Shown here: in pieces, positions 56,835 through 64,000 of the stretch | Numbering within the stretch: the stretch's first letter is position 1 | Layout of the letters: the number at the start of each line of letters is the position of its first letter | Origin: Prevotella nigrescens | GTDB taxonomy: Bacteria; Bacteroidota; Bacteroidia; Bacteroidales; Bacteroidaceae | Reading direction: 5' to 3' | NCBI RefSeq assembly: GCF_031191185.1 | Contig: NZ_CP133465.1 | Span: forward strand, 1,608,001-1,672,000 | DNA: 64,000 nucleotides | Translations under genes and position numbers: made by a program | Notes under the pieces: generated by a model | Databases searched by the model: none | What the model was told of the DNA's origin: nothing | Seen by the model: only the letters and a program-made list of their open reading frames with translations

Positions 56835-58151
56835 TTATTGTTCTAAGAATTTTAAATATTTCTTACCTATTTTGGGAGAATACGCATTAAAGATATTGTT
56901 TGCAAAAAGAATATCTGTAATCTTATTATCGTGTACAAACTTCTTCATATTCTTAGGGAAATAACGAGTATCAACTACTTGTATTTTCTCGAAACTGAAA
57001 AAGAGATATCCAGGCAGGGCGTTACCAAAACTATCTTTCAATATTAGTAAATGCCTCTTATTCTTTACAGAAGTTGTAATTGTAGCTATTCGAGCATCTC
57101 CTCCCATGAATGTGCAATATGCTCCAGCATTACCATCTCGATAATGAACAAAGAACTGTCCTTTGCGAAGGGTGGGTTTACCTATTATTCTATAACTCTT
57201 GTCTAACTTATAATCTTCGTATTCAGTTGTATATTTCAAATTCTTTGGGACATAGAAAACGAAATCTTCCGGTGCATTCTTTATGGAAATATCTTGTGCA
57301 TAGCCATACATACTTCCTACAAATCTATGAACTACACGACGTTCATAATTACTTAATATTTTGAATGGCACATGGGCAACACGGGCAAATTCTTGTGCTG
57401 CATAATATGCTCCAAGTGGTGCCCAATGATGATCGGTACGTAAATAAATTGGTTCATTTACATGTTTAGAAAGTGGCGTATACACGTTTACAGCACGCAC
57501 GTCCTTATTTAAATGGCTGAAAATGTTGTTTATAGTTGCCCGCTGACTATTCGTACAACTTTTTGCCTGGTCAGGACAATAAAATTCTATTGCTGTTGGA
57601 ATTACCATACAATATACATTTACCTTCGGACCGAATACTTGTTTATATTTATTTGCTGCTTCTGCATAGGCAACTCCACCATGCGCTCCTCCACCGTAAG
57701 CCATCAGTGCCCTAACATTATCGCCACTTCCAACGACAACAATACCACGGTTTGCTATTTTTGCATTCTCGTTTGCAGCAACTGTATTCTTATATTCTCC
57801 AACTTCTCTTTCATCGTTTTCTTCCTCCATCATATTTTTAGAATTTCTTGAAGAAGTTGCTGCATGGAATTTCACTTGTTCTTCTCCTGGCGCAGTAATG
57901 CCCAAAAGATTTTTTTGCTTCATGCTAACCATCATGAAGAAATCCCTGTAGGGTTCGCTGTCACTAAACCAAGAATTAATATTCTTTGTAAAATCACCTG
58001 TTCGCAGACTTTCGAATGAATATTTGGGAAATTGTTTCAAATCGCGTTTTTCCAATATAGAAAATGTGCTACGCGGTAGAAAGTCGAAAATACAAACTAA
58101 AGCTGTAAAGATTATAGCGATAATGGATATATAGATATTATCCTGTTTCAT
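56835..58151 (-). CDS. DHHW family SGNH-like O-acetyltransferase (AlgX/AlgJ-type), longer paralogue
   Basis: 438 residues: N-terminal transmembrane anchor, a helical and acidic region (about 95-125), then the DHHW domain. Catalytic-type motifs: RTDHHWAPLGAYYA and, near the end, ILKDSFGNALPGY with the candidate nucleophile Ser. Such proteins transfer acyl groups delivered across the membrane by an MBOAT partner, encoded 1 kb upstream in the same operon. Acceptor glycan unknown. Confidence 0.88.
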   Translation of the reverse strand: MKQDNIYISIIAIIFTALVCIFDFLPRSTFSILEKRDLKQFPKYSFESLRTGDFTKNINSWFSDSEPYRDFFMMVSMKQKNLLGITAPGEEQVKFHAATSSRNSKNMMEEENDEREVGEYKNTVAANENAKIANRGIVVVGSGDNVRALMAYGGGAHGGVAYAEAANKYKQVFGPKVNVYCMVIPTAIEFYCPDQAKSCTNSQRATINNIFSHLNKDVRAVNVYTPLSKHVNEPIYLRTDHHWAPLGAYYAAQEFARVAHVPFKILSNYERRVVHRFVGSMYGYAQDISIKNAPEDFVFYVPKNLKYTTEYEDYKLDKSYRIIGKPTLRKGQFFVHYRDGNAGAYCTFMGGDARIATITTSVKNKRHLLILKDSFGNALPGYLFFSFEKIQVVDTRYFPKNMKKFVHDNKITDILFANNIFNAYSPKIGKKYLKFLEQ

Positions 58152-58158
58152 AAGTTTA

Positions 58159-59169
58159 TTATTTCTTTATTGGACGATTCAGCATATTCATCAGCGAATT
58201 AGATGTACTTTGCGAATAAGCGTGCTGTATATTATTAACAATTAGCAAGTCGGTTATATTATTTTCCGATGCATAGTTTTTTATATTTCCTTGAAAATAT
58301 CTGAAATCGACAACATATATATCTTCAAACGAAAAGAATAAGAAAGCAGGTAATGCATTGCCAAAACTATCTTTGATAATAAGTAATCGGCGTCCATTCT
58401 TTGTTGATGTTGAAATGTGAGTTGCGCGAATATCACCTCCCATAAAAGTACAATACGCATTGCTGCTCCCATCATTATATTTCCAAAAGAAGTTGCCATT
58501 GACTTCAGGTTTAATTCCTATAACTCGTCTATTTTTAAGAATATATTCGATATATGTTGTTGTTATCGGACAATCTTTTGGAGTATAAAAGACAAAATCT
58601 TCTGGAGAACTCTTCAACATTGCATCGCCAGAAAAATGCACCATACTTCCAACAAAACGATGTATTATATGTTTATCGTATGAAGATAGATTGCAAAACT
58701 GAACTCGAGCAGCACTTGCAAACTGTTGTGCTGCATAATAAGCTGCTAAAGGTAACCAATGATGATCGGTACGAGCATAAATAGCTTCGCCTTTATGTTC
58801 CTCCAAAATATCCCAAAGATCAATTTTTTTCACTTTATTATCTATATGCTCATACATATTAGCAATTGTGGCACGTTGCGAATTTGTTTTCACTTCAGTG
58901 TAATCTTCAGGCCAATAAAATGCACTCGATATAGGAATTATCATATTGTACACTTGAATATTATCGCCCATAGCTTTCTGATAAGCATTTATAGCATCAG
59001 CATACCAGGTTCCTCCTTCTGGCTTTCCAGTAAAATAGGACATAGCTCTGAGTACAGAATCATTTTTCAACACAATAATCCCATTACGCTTCGTATACAC
59101 CTGTTGTGCCTGCGCAACAAATGGAATGAAAACGAAACTATAAACCAATACTAAGATACATCGTTTCAT
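58159..59169 (-). CDS. DHHW family SGNH-like O-acetyltransferase, shorter paralogue
   Basis: 336 residues with a cleavable signal peptide (ending AQAQQ) instead of an anchor. Same motifs as its neighbour: RTDHHWLPLAAYYA and IIKDSFGNALPAF, plus shared TNSQRATI and HRFVGSM, so the two arose by duplication. It lies 7 bp upstream of the longer paralogue and 11 bp after the MBOAT gene. Confidence 0.88.
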   Translation of the reverse strand: MKRCILVLVYSFVFIPFVAQAQQVYTKRNGIIVLKNDSVLRAMSYFTGKPEGGTWYADAINAYQKAMGDNIQVYNMIIPISSAFYWPEDYTEVKTNSQRATIANMYEHIDNKVKKIDLWDILEEHKGEAIYARTDHHWLPLAAYYAAQQFASAARVQFCNLSSYDKHIIHRFVGSMVHFSGDAMLKSSPEDFVFYTPKDCPITTTYIEYILKNRRVIGIKPEVNGNFFWKYNDGSSNAYCTFMGGDIRATHISTSTKNGRRLLIIKDSFGNALPAFLFFSFEDIYVVDFRYFQGNIKNYASENNITDLLIVNNIQHAYSQSTSNSLMNMLNRPIKK

Positions 59170-59180
59170 ATTAATTTCAC

Positions 59181-60617
59181 TTAAAATCGTGTGTATATAA
59201 AGGCATTATTTGTTGCACCTACAAGCAAAGCTACACTTAAGAAAAGCAAACACAGAGATATAGCAATGCGCGTTACAAGTGCAACATTAGCATGTATTGT
59301 TTCTGATTTTATTTTAGAAAAATGCTTATTTACGAAATCATAAACAGGCATAGAGAAAATTATACCAGCTATCCATAACCAGAAATTATTAAAGAATGCA
59401 GTTTGAGCAGCAAAATCGACAATCTTGTCGGTTTGTCCGAAGAAGACTTGGAAGAAACGCTGCATTTGTGTTAGATTGGTGAAATAAAATATTCCCCAAC
59501 CAATAACCACAAGTACAAGACTATAAACATGGAGAAAAACTTTTGGAATTTTATTTATCACCTTTAACAAAGTATATTTCTCGAGTGTTACGATAATACC
59601 AAAGTAAATACCCCACAATATAAAATTCCAACTTGCACCATGCCACATTCCTGTAAGAAACCATACAACTAATATATTAAGTACCTGATGATGTCGGTTT
59701 CCTCCCATTGGAATATAAACATAATCTCTGAAGAAACTTCCTAACGATATATGCCATTTCCGCCAGAAGTCGGTAATCGATGTACAAACATAAGGATGTT
59801 TAAAGTTCTCGGCAAAATGGAATCCTAAACAACGTCCTAATCCTATTGCCATATCACTATAACCGCTGAAGTCGAAAAAAATTTGGAACGTAAATGCTAC
59901 AATACCTACCCAAGCTCCCATAGTAGTAAGTTGTGGAAATCCACTTTGCAGGAATTGGTTAGCTATTTCAGAAAACTGATTAGCCAATATAACTTTCTTG
60001 CCCAATCCTATCAAGAATCTGTAAGACCCTTCAACAACATCAGACCGAGTTATATGTCGGTTATTTATTTCTTTTGCTATAAGGTCGTAACGCACAATTG
60101 GTCCTGCAATAAGTTGTGGGAACATGGAAATGTAGAGTAATAAATCTACAAAACGTTTCTGGCTGTCTGCCTGCTTACGATAAACATCTATCAGGTAGGA
60201 AATGCTCTGGAATGTATAAAAACTAATTCCAATAGGGAGCGCAATATGTGGAACAGGAACAGGAAGCCCTGCAAGATTAAGCGATTCTGCTATGAAGCCT
60301 GCATACTTAAAAGTTCCCAGAACAAGAAGATTACAAACTAATCCAATAACAAGAGCAGGCTTTCTATGCCGATTTTGCTTATCGATACCAATACCAACAA
60401 GATAGTTGATAAAAACACTTATTATCATTAAGAAGACGTAGGTAGGTTCTCCCCAGGCATAGAAAATAAGCGAGAAAACCACTAATACCGCGTTTCGGGC
60501 AGCTGTCTGATTTATACAATTATTCTTTTGCATCTTATCCCACAGGTTAGCCAATAAATAGCAAACCATAAACAATGGAATAAAAACGAATAAGAAAAAT
60601 AAATCTGAAAATACCAT
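59181..60617 (-). CDS. MBOAT family membrane O-acyltransferase (AlgI-like)
   Basis: 478 residues with about 10-12 membrane segments. The MBOAT active-site His is in FLTGMWHGASWNF, and the upstream FWRKWHISLGSFFRDYVYIP region is typical of AlgI/DltB-like proteins. Passes acetyl groups from cytoplasmic acetyl-CoA to periplasmic transferases. Partners are the two DHHW proteins after it. Confidence 0.95.
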   Translation of the reverse strand: MVFSDLFFLFVFIPLFMVCYLLANLWDKMQKNNCINQTAARNAVLVVFSLIFYAWGEPTYVFLMIISVFINYLVGIGIDKQNRHRKPALVIGLVCNLLVLGTFKYAGFIAESLNLAGLPVPVPHIALPIGISFYTFQSISYLIDVYRKQADSQKRFVDLLLYISMFPQLIAGPIVRYDLIAKEINNRHITRSDVVEGSYRFLIGLGKKVILANQFSEIANQFLQSGFPQLTTMGAWVGIVAFTFQIFFDFSGYSDMAIGLGRCLGFHFAENFKHPYVCTSITDFWRKWHISLGSFFRDYVYIPMGGNRHHQVLNILVVWFLTGMWHGASWNFILWGIYFGIIVTLEKYTLLKVINKIPKVFLHVYSLVLVVIGWGIFYFTNLTQMQRFFQVFFGQTDKIVDFAAQTAFFNNFWLWIAGIIFSMPVYDFVNKHFSKIKSETIHANVALVTRIAISLCLLFLSVALLVGATNNAFIYTRF

Positions 60618-60652
60618 AAATTAGTTTGTATTAAAATATTTAGTACAATTTT

Positions 60653-61510
60653 TTATTGAATTGTTCTCTTTAATTTTTTAGCAATATAAATCCCAACTCT
60701 TTCTGCCCCTGCAGGATTAGTGTGAGTGCCATCTAATGTATAAGTTCGTTTGTCTTTTTCTTGAATCGGATTAATTAAATCCGTTGTATCTAAACGTATT
60801 ACATTGGCATTTAAAAATTTTCCACAAGATGTAATAACATCGGAGACCTTTGAAATCAAATTTGTTGAAGCCTGTGTTGTAAACATTGGAGTAACAAGGA
60901 TTATTTTACACTCTGGGAAATTTTTCTTCAGCAATTCACAATCGAGTTTAACAGTCCTTGCAAGAGATAATGCTTGGTGATGTTTTTTGTTTTTTTGATT
61001 AAAAACATTTTGTACACTTTCAGCAAAAAGTTGTGGTCGTTTATTTTGAAACCAAGCATCATTAGTTCCAGCCATAATAAAAATATAATCAGGTTTAGGA
61101 CATCTAAGTTCTCTTGCATCTTTTATCAAGCGCAAAACCTGATTGAAAACGACGTTATTGTCGGAAAGTTTCTCTTCGTAAGAAAGTACATCTGGTTTTG
61201 TATTTCTCGTGTGGGACCATGTGGCACCACTACGTGCATAATTTCTACTGTTTTTTATAGAAAGCTCTTTGCAAAACCAATAACTCCAACTGTGTGGGTC
61301 TGAACTATCTTTTCCACCAGTCCACAAATTAGAATCGCCAAGAAATACGACATGGCAATCTGATAAAAAAGTTGTAGAATCTTTTTCTTTCATATAGTTG
61401 GCACCATACGAAATCTGTACGATTACCGATAGAAGAATTACCAATTCTATGTGAAATGGGGAGTATTTTTTATAAAATATCGAACCATTTTCTCTTAGAG
61501 TTACTGACAT
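60653..61510 (-). CDS. SGNH/GDSL hydrolase or acyltransferase, membrane-anchored
   Basis: 285 residues with an N-terminal membrane segment. Family blocks: FLGDSNLWTGG (nucleophile Ser), IMAGTNDAW (Gly/Asn block) and DGTHTNPAG (Asp-His). It is the first gene of the acylation operon, 35 bp before the MBOAT gene. Could remove or edit the acyl groups that the others add. Confidence 0.88.
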   Translation of the reverse strand: MSVTLRENGSIFYKKYSPFHIELVILLSVIVQISYGANYMKEKDSTTFLSDCHVVFLGDSNLWTGGKDSSDPHSWSYWFCKELSIKNSRNYARSGATWSHTRNTKPDVLSYEEKLSDNNVVFNQVLRLIKDARELRCPKPDYIFIMAGTNDAWFQNKRPQLFAESVQNVFNQKNKKHHQALSLARTVKLDCELLKKNFPECKIILVTPMFTTQASTNLISKVSDVITSCGKFLNANVIRLDTTDLINPIQEKDKRTYTLDGTHTNPAGAERVGIYIAKKLKRTIQ

Positions 61511-61530
61511 ATTTTTTATTTTTGCGGCTG

Positions 61531-61538
61531 CAAAAGTA
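61531..61538 (-). promoter_or_regulatory. -7 element of the O-acylation operon
   Basis: TACTTTTG on the minus strand, 20 bp before the first ATG; -33 spacing is not ideal. Confidence 0.45.
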
Positions 61539-61657
61539 CAAATAAAAACCGATACAATCTATTAAACACAACATAAAATATACTTTATGCAATTATTCGC
61601 AAGGATACGCAAGGATTTATGAGACAATGTGAAAAGTACGAAAAACTTAACTGATTA

Positions 61658-61689
61658 TTTGGTGAAGACGAATAAAAGCAGTACTTTTG
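61658..61689 (+). promoter_or_regulatory. Promoter of tRNA-Arg
   Basis: TTTG (61658-61661), 20-bp spacer, TACTTTTG (61682-61689), 13 bp before the mature tRNA end. Confidence 0.7.
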
Positions 61690-61702
61690 CAGTCAAATAG
61701 CT

Positions 61703-61777
61703 GGTTCCGTAGCTCAGTTGGATTAGAGCAACAGCCTTCTAAGCTGTGGGTCTTGGGTTCGAACCCCAACGGAATCA
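61703..61777 (+). tRNA. tRNA-Arg (anticodon TCT)
   Basis: Complete cloverleaf of 75 nt: acceptor GGTTCCG/CGGAATC with one G-T pair, anticodon stem ACAGC/GCTGT around CTTCTAA, and TTCGAAC in the T loop. CCA is not encoded. Confidence 0.95.
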
Positions 61778-61797
61778 CTCGGATAGAGTGAAGTAGA

Positions 61798-61832
61798 GAC
61801 ATCATTTGAAAAATCATCTGGTGTCTTTTTTT
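61798..61832 (+). terminator. Terminator after tRNA-Arg
   Basis: GACATCATTTGA pairs, with two wobble or mismatch positions, with TCATCTGGTGTC, followed by seven T. Confidence 0.6.
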
Positions 61833-61835
61833 ATC

Positions 61836-62075
61836 CATTCTTTCGTAATGTTCATAGAAAGTTGCTGCAAGGATATTAAGAGAATGGGAAGCCAGCTTCT
61901 TCAACTTTATTATACCACTTAGATAGTGATAGCCTACCTGCATCCTTAATCGTATTCTTTGCAAAGACATTCTTGGCGAATGTCCAATCCATAAGCCTTC
62001 TTGATGTCGGGGGACTTTTCTTTGTTCCGAGATCTTCTTTACAGCCGATTCAACATACTGATATACTTCTTGCAC
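61836..62075 (-). mobile_element. Decayed transposase fragment, ISAon1/ISL3-like
   Basis: Two frames together recall the C-terminal DDE transposase region of ISAon1-type elements: IKDAGRLSLSKWYNKVEEAGF in one frame, as neighbouring parts, then SLNILAATFYEHYERM in the next after a frameshift. The N-terminal half, the conserved NRSTNASAESFNAK block and the terminal repeats are gone. It abuts the terminator of tRNA-Arg. The longer open frame 61647-62075 runs antisense across the tRNA and is not a gene. No gene was seen in 62076-62226. Confidence 0.55.
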
Positions 62076-62226
62076 CCTACACCTGTACTAACATCTTCTA
62101 CCATAATTGACCTAAATCTTGAGTCATAGAATAAAATTAGGGCTGCCAGCAATCACTGATGACTGCTCTTTTAGATATTTTCAACGCATGCTGCATCACC
62201 AAACCGATTGGATTTGCAACAGATTT

Positions 62227-63894
62227 CTACTTAAACTGTGTAAGGAACGAGTCGGCCTGTGCGTTGCCCAAATTCTTCGCTTTTTCGATATTGGCAATAC
62301 CTTCTTGCTTCTGATTGTTTTTACATTGGGCGATACCAAGAACGAGATAAGCCTCTGCATAGTCATCTTTTAAGACAATGGCTTGTTTGGCTGCAACAAT
62401 GGCTTCGTCCAACTTGTTAAGCCGAAGCAACAAGTTGGCAGCTTCAGCACAGTAGATGGGTTCAGCCGGATCAAGTCGTGTGGCTACAAGAATGTCTTGC
62501 AGAGCCTGTTGCCACAATTTTCCTTTTATCTCTATTTGTTCGCGCATATAATAGAAGTCGGCTTCTAAAGTGCCTTGGTTAAGATATTCGAACACATAGA
62601 GGTCTTTCATTGCATCGCGATATTTGCTCATCTTGTCGAATTGCTGTGCCCGTGCAAGAAAGTAAGGCGACGAAGTGTCCGTATAGGGCGTGTCGCAAAG
62701 TGCTATACATTGATTAAGCAAGGAGAGTACGGCATCGTTGCTGCCATTCAGTTTTTCTTGGCACTGCGCCATTTCCAAGTATAATTCAGGATTCTTTATA
62801 GCCGTCTTTGTAAGTGCTTCAAAGTCTTGATATGCCTGTTGATAATCGCCCTTGCTATAGGTAATTTGCGCCTGGAGATGTTTGTACACAGGAGCAGGAT
62901 TCAGTTTGTAGGCTTCGATAGCTTCTCCCATTGCCTTGTCTAATGTCCAACCTTGTGCTTTCGCTTTATCTGCCAAAGCGGTGGTTGTTGTACCCTGATA
63001 AACAAGACGCCCATAATTGTAGTGCGCCTCGTCTTTCGCTTTCGTCTTAGCTATTGCCTGCTGCAACACCTTGTCTGCCTCGGCAATGTTTCCTTTACTA
63101 AAAAGCGTGGTTGCCAACGTTATGTAACCATTGTTTAGTGTAGGAAACTTTTGCAGGAAGTCGCTGATAGTTGCCATTCGGAGCGATTCTATTTTGGAAG
63201 ATGACAACATTAACGCGATAATGGCTTCGTCGGGTTGCTGTGGCAGTGCTATTCTTATTCCTGATTGCAACATGGTCGGGTCGTTCTGAGAAAGCCCGCT
63301 TATTATAAAGTCGTTGGCATATCTTGCATCGGTTGCACTCTGCAACGCACCATTGCTATTGTAAATACCCACAAGCTGACCTTTGTCGTTCAGCAGCGGT
63401 GCACCGTTATTCTTTTCGGGTGCAGTGGTAGAAAGCACACAGTAGTTATATTTCGTCATAAATTTCTCTACCTTGTTTATATTGGCTTTTATAGGGTCGC
63501 CCACTTTGGCGGGTACAACTATCCATGCTGTTGAGCTGGCAGCAACCGATGGTGCAAACGGAGCGGCGTGGGTTTTGGCTGCGACTTTAAATTTTGCCAC
63601 ATCGTACAGTTCGTTCGCCCCCAGCATTGTTTCAACATCATATTTCTGCCCATCGTTATCGGTAACCACGGCTTTCATGGCTCCCACAAATGGTTTCCAC
63701 GTGCTAACACCAATACCATCGTTTGAGACGAAGACCCCATTGGATGTGGAGAGAATAGACCCATTAGAGTCAAACGTAGTTAGCGTGAAAGTAGTGTTTG
63801 CAGCCTTTTTCACGGCTGCAGGTTGTGCTTCTACTACTGTAACAATACCAAAGCAGAGTAATAGAAGGATAGAAAATATCTTAATTGATCTCAT
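62227..63894 (-). CDS. Secreted TPR protein with degenerate trypsin-like domain
   Basis: 555 residues with signal peptide. Residues about 30-185 keep the shape of a trypsin/HtrA-like domain, but the catalytic triad is broken: the His site reads VSTWKPF, the Ser site reads KNNGAPLL where GNSGGPL is expected, and only the Asp (YDVAKF) remains. The rest is about seven TPR-like helical repeats (ALQDILVATRLDPAEPIYCA in parts). Probably a binding scaffold, not a protease. Confidence 0.82.
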   Translation of the reverse strand: MRSIKIFSILLLLCFGIVTVVEAQPAAVKKAANTTFTLTTFDSNGSILSTSNGVFVSNDGIGVSTWKPFVGAMKAVVTDNDGQKYDVETMLGANELYDVAKFKVAAKTHAAPFAPSVAASSTAWIVVPAKVGDPIKANINKVEKFMTKYNYCVLSTTAPEKNNGAPLLNDKGQLVGIYNSNGALQSATDARYANDFIISGLSQNDPTMLQSGIRIALPQQPDEAIIALMLSSSKIESLRMATISDFLQKFPTLNNGYITLATTLFSKGNIAEADKVLQQAIAKTKAKDEAHYNYGRLVYQGTTTTALADKAKAQGWTLDKAMGEAIEAYKLNPAPVYKHLQAQITYSKGDYQQAYQDFEALTKTAIKNPELYLEMAQCQEKLNGSNDAVLSLLNQCIALCDTPYTDTSSPYFLARAQQFDKMSKYRDAMKDLYVFEYLNQGTLEADFYYMREQIEIKGKLWQQALQDILVATRLDPAEPIYCAEAANLLLRLNKLDEAIVAAKQAIVLKDDYAEAYLVLGIAQCKNNQKQEGIANIEKAKNLGNAQADSFLTQFK

Positions 63895-63910
63895 AATATT
63901 CTATATTCAT

Positions 63911-64000
63911 TTATGATGATTGATTACCATTGATGAGTTCGCGCGCATTTTGTAAGGCTGCCTCTGATACGTCTGACCCTGAAAGCATTTGTGCTATTTC
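63911..64000 (-). CDS. recN: DNA repair protein RecN, C-terminal end only
   Basis: The last 29 codons, running off the right edge. EIAQMLSGSDVSEAALQNA is the characteristic RecN C-terminus that follows the ATPase D-loop. RecN is an SMC-like protein acting at double-strand breaks. Confidence 0.85.
   Translation of the reverse strand, partial: EIAQMLSGSDVSEAALQNARELINGNQSS

Noticed and set aside
61647..62075. 142-codon minus frame crossing tRNA-Arg antisense
   Set aside because: It reads through the tRNA and its terminator; only 61836-62075 resembles a transposase and that is frameshifted.

Overview
The window looks like chromosome of a low-GC Bacteroidales species, most likely a Prevotella of the P. 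intermedia type. The organism call is inference from gene content and promoter style. It carries a type IX secretion gene (porQ) next to cmk, PPi-dependent phosphofructokinase, carboxynorspermidine decarboxylase, TonB-dependent barrels, a golvesin-domain amidase and DUF3256/DUF5034/DUF5715-type proteins. Many promoters fit the Bacteroidetes form TTTG-N20-TAnnTTTG. The window opens inside prmA and closes inside recN.

Layout: 1-3.1 kb holds prmA, a GH25 muramidase overlapping it tail to tail, and PPi-PFK. 3.2-11 kb holds an envelope operon (hypothetical, PlsC-like acyltransferase, multidomain amidase, hypothetical), a YgiQ radical SAM protein, a phosphoglycolate-phosphatase-like HAD protein and a DUF5715 protein. 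11-18.3 kb holds small lipoproteins, a rhodanese lipoprotein, uvrA and a WG-repeat-like protein. 18.4-23.3 kb is a minus-strand operon: DUF2141 protein, outer-membrane barrel receptor, membrane protein, winged-helix regulator, S41 protease. 23.4-28 kb holds prs, a thiE-like gene and nspC on facing promoters, a J-domain protein and a HAD hydrolase. 28-33.3 kb groups oxyR, enolase, ahpC and ahpF. 33.9-38.4 kb holds pheT, a yebC-family gene, a DUF1573 protein and a cupin. 38.6-44.6 kb holds a large Oar-like receptor, rsmE, a bifunctional-nuclease family gene and a nucleoside transporter. 44.8-47.4 kb is a recent 1,217-bp tandem duplication. 47.6-54.1 kb holds a PagL-like deacylase, a TatD DNase, a prenyl synthase, a TonB protein, porQ and cmk. 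54.2-56.2 kb is a decay zone with two gene remnants. 56.2-61.5 kb holds a glutathione peroxidase and a four-gene O-acylation operon. 61.6-64 kb holds tRNA-Arg with a decayed transposase behind it, a TPR protein with a dead protease domain, and recN.

The least explained items are the five-gene 18.4-23.3 kb operon with its own regulator, the O-acylation operon of unknown substrate, two genes whose promoters abut the start codon (predicted leaderless mRNAs), a dispersed repeat family of about 110-130 bp in three copies, the tandem duplication, and three gene remnants too short or broken for ordinary gene calling (an RNase E/G piece, a receptor C-terminus, a transposase piece). I found no single large undescribed system. 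All calls come from reading the sequence; no database search was run.
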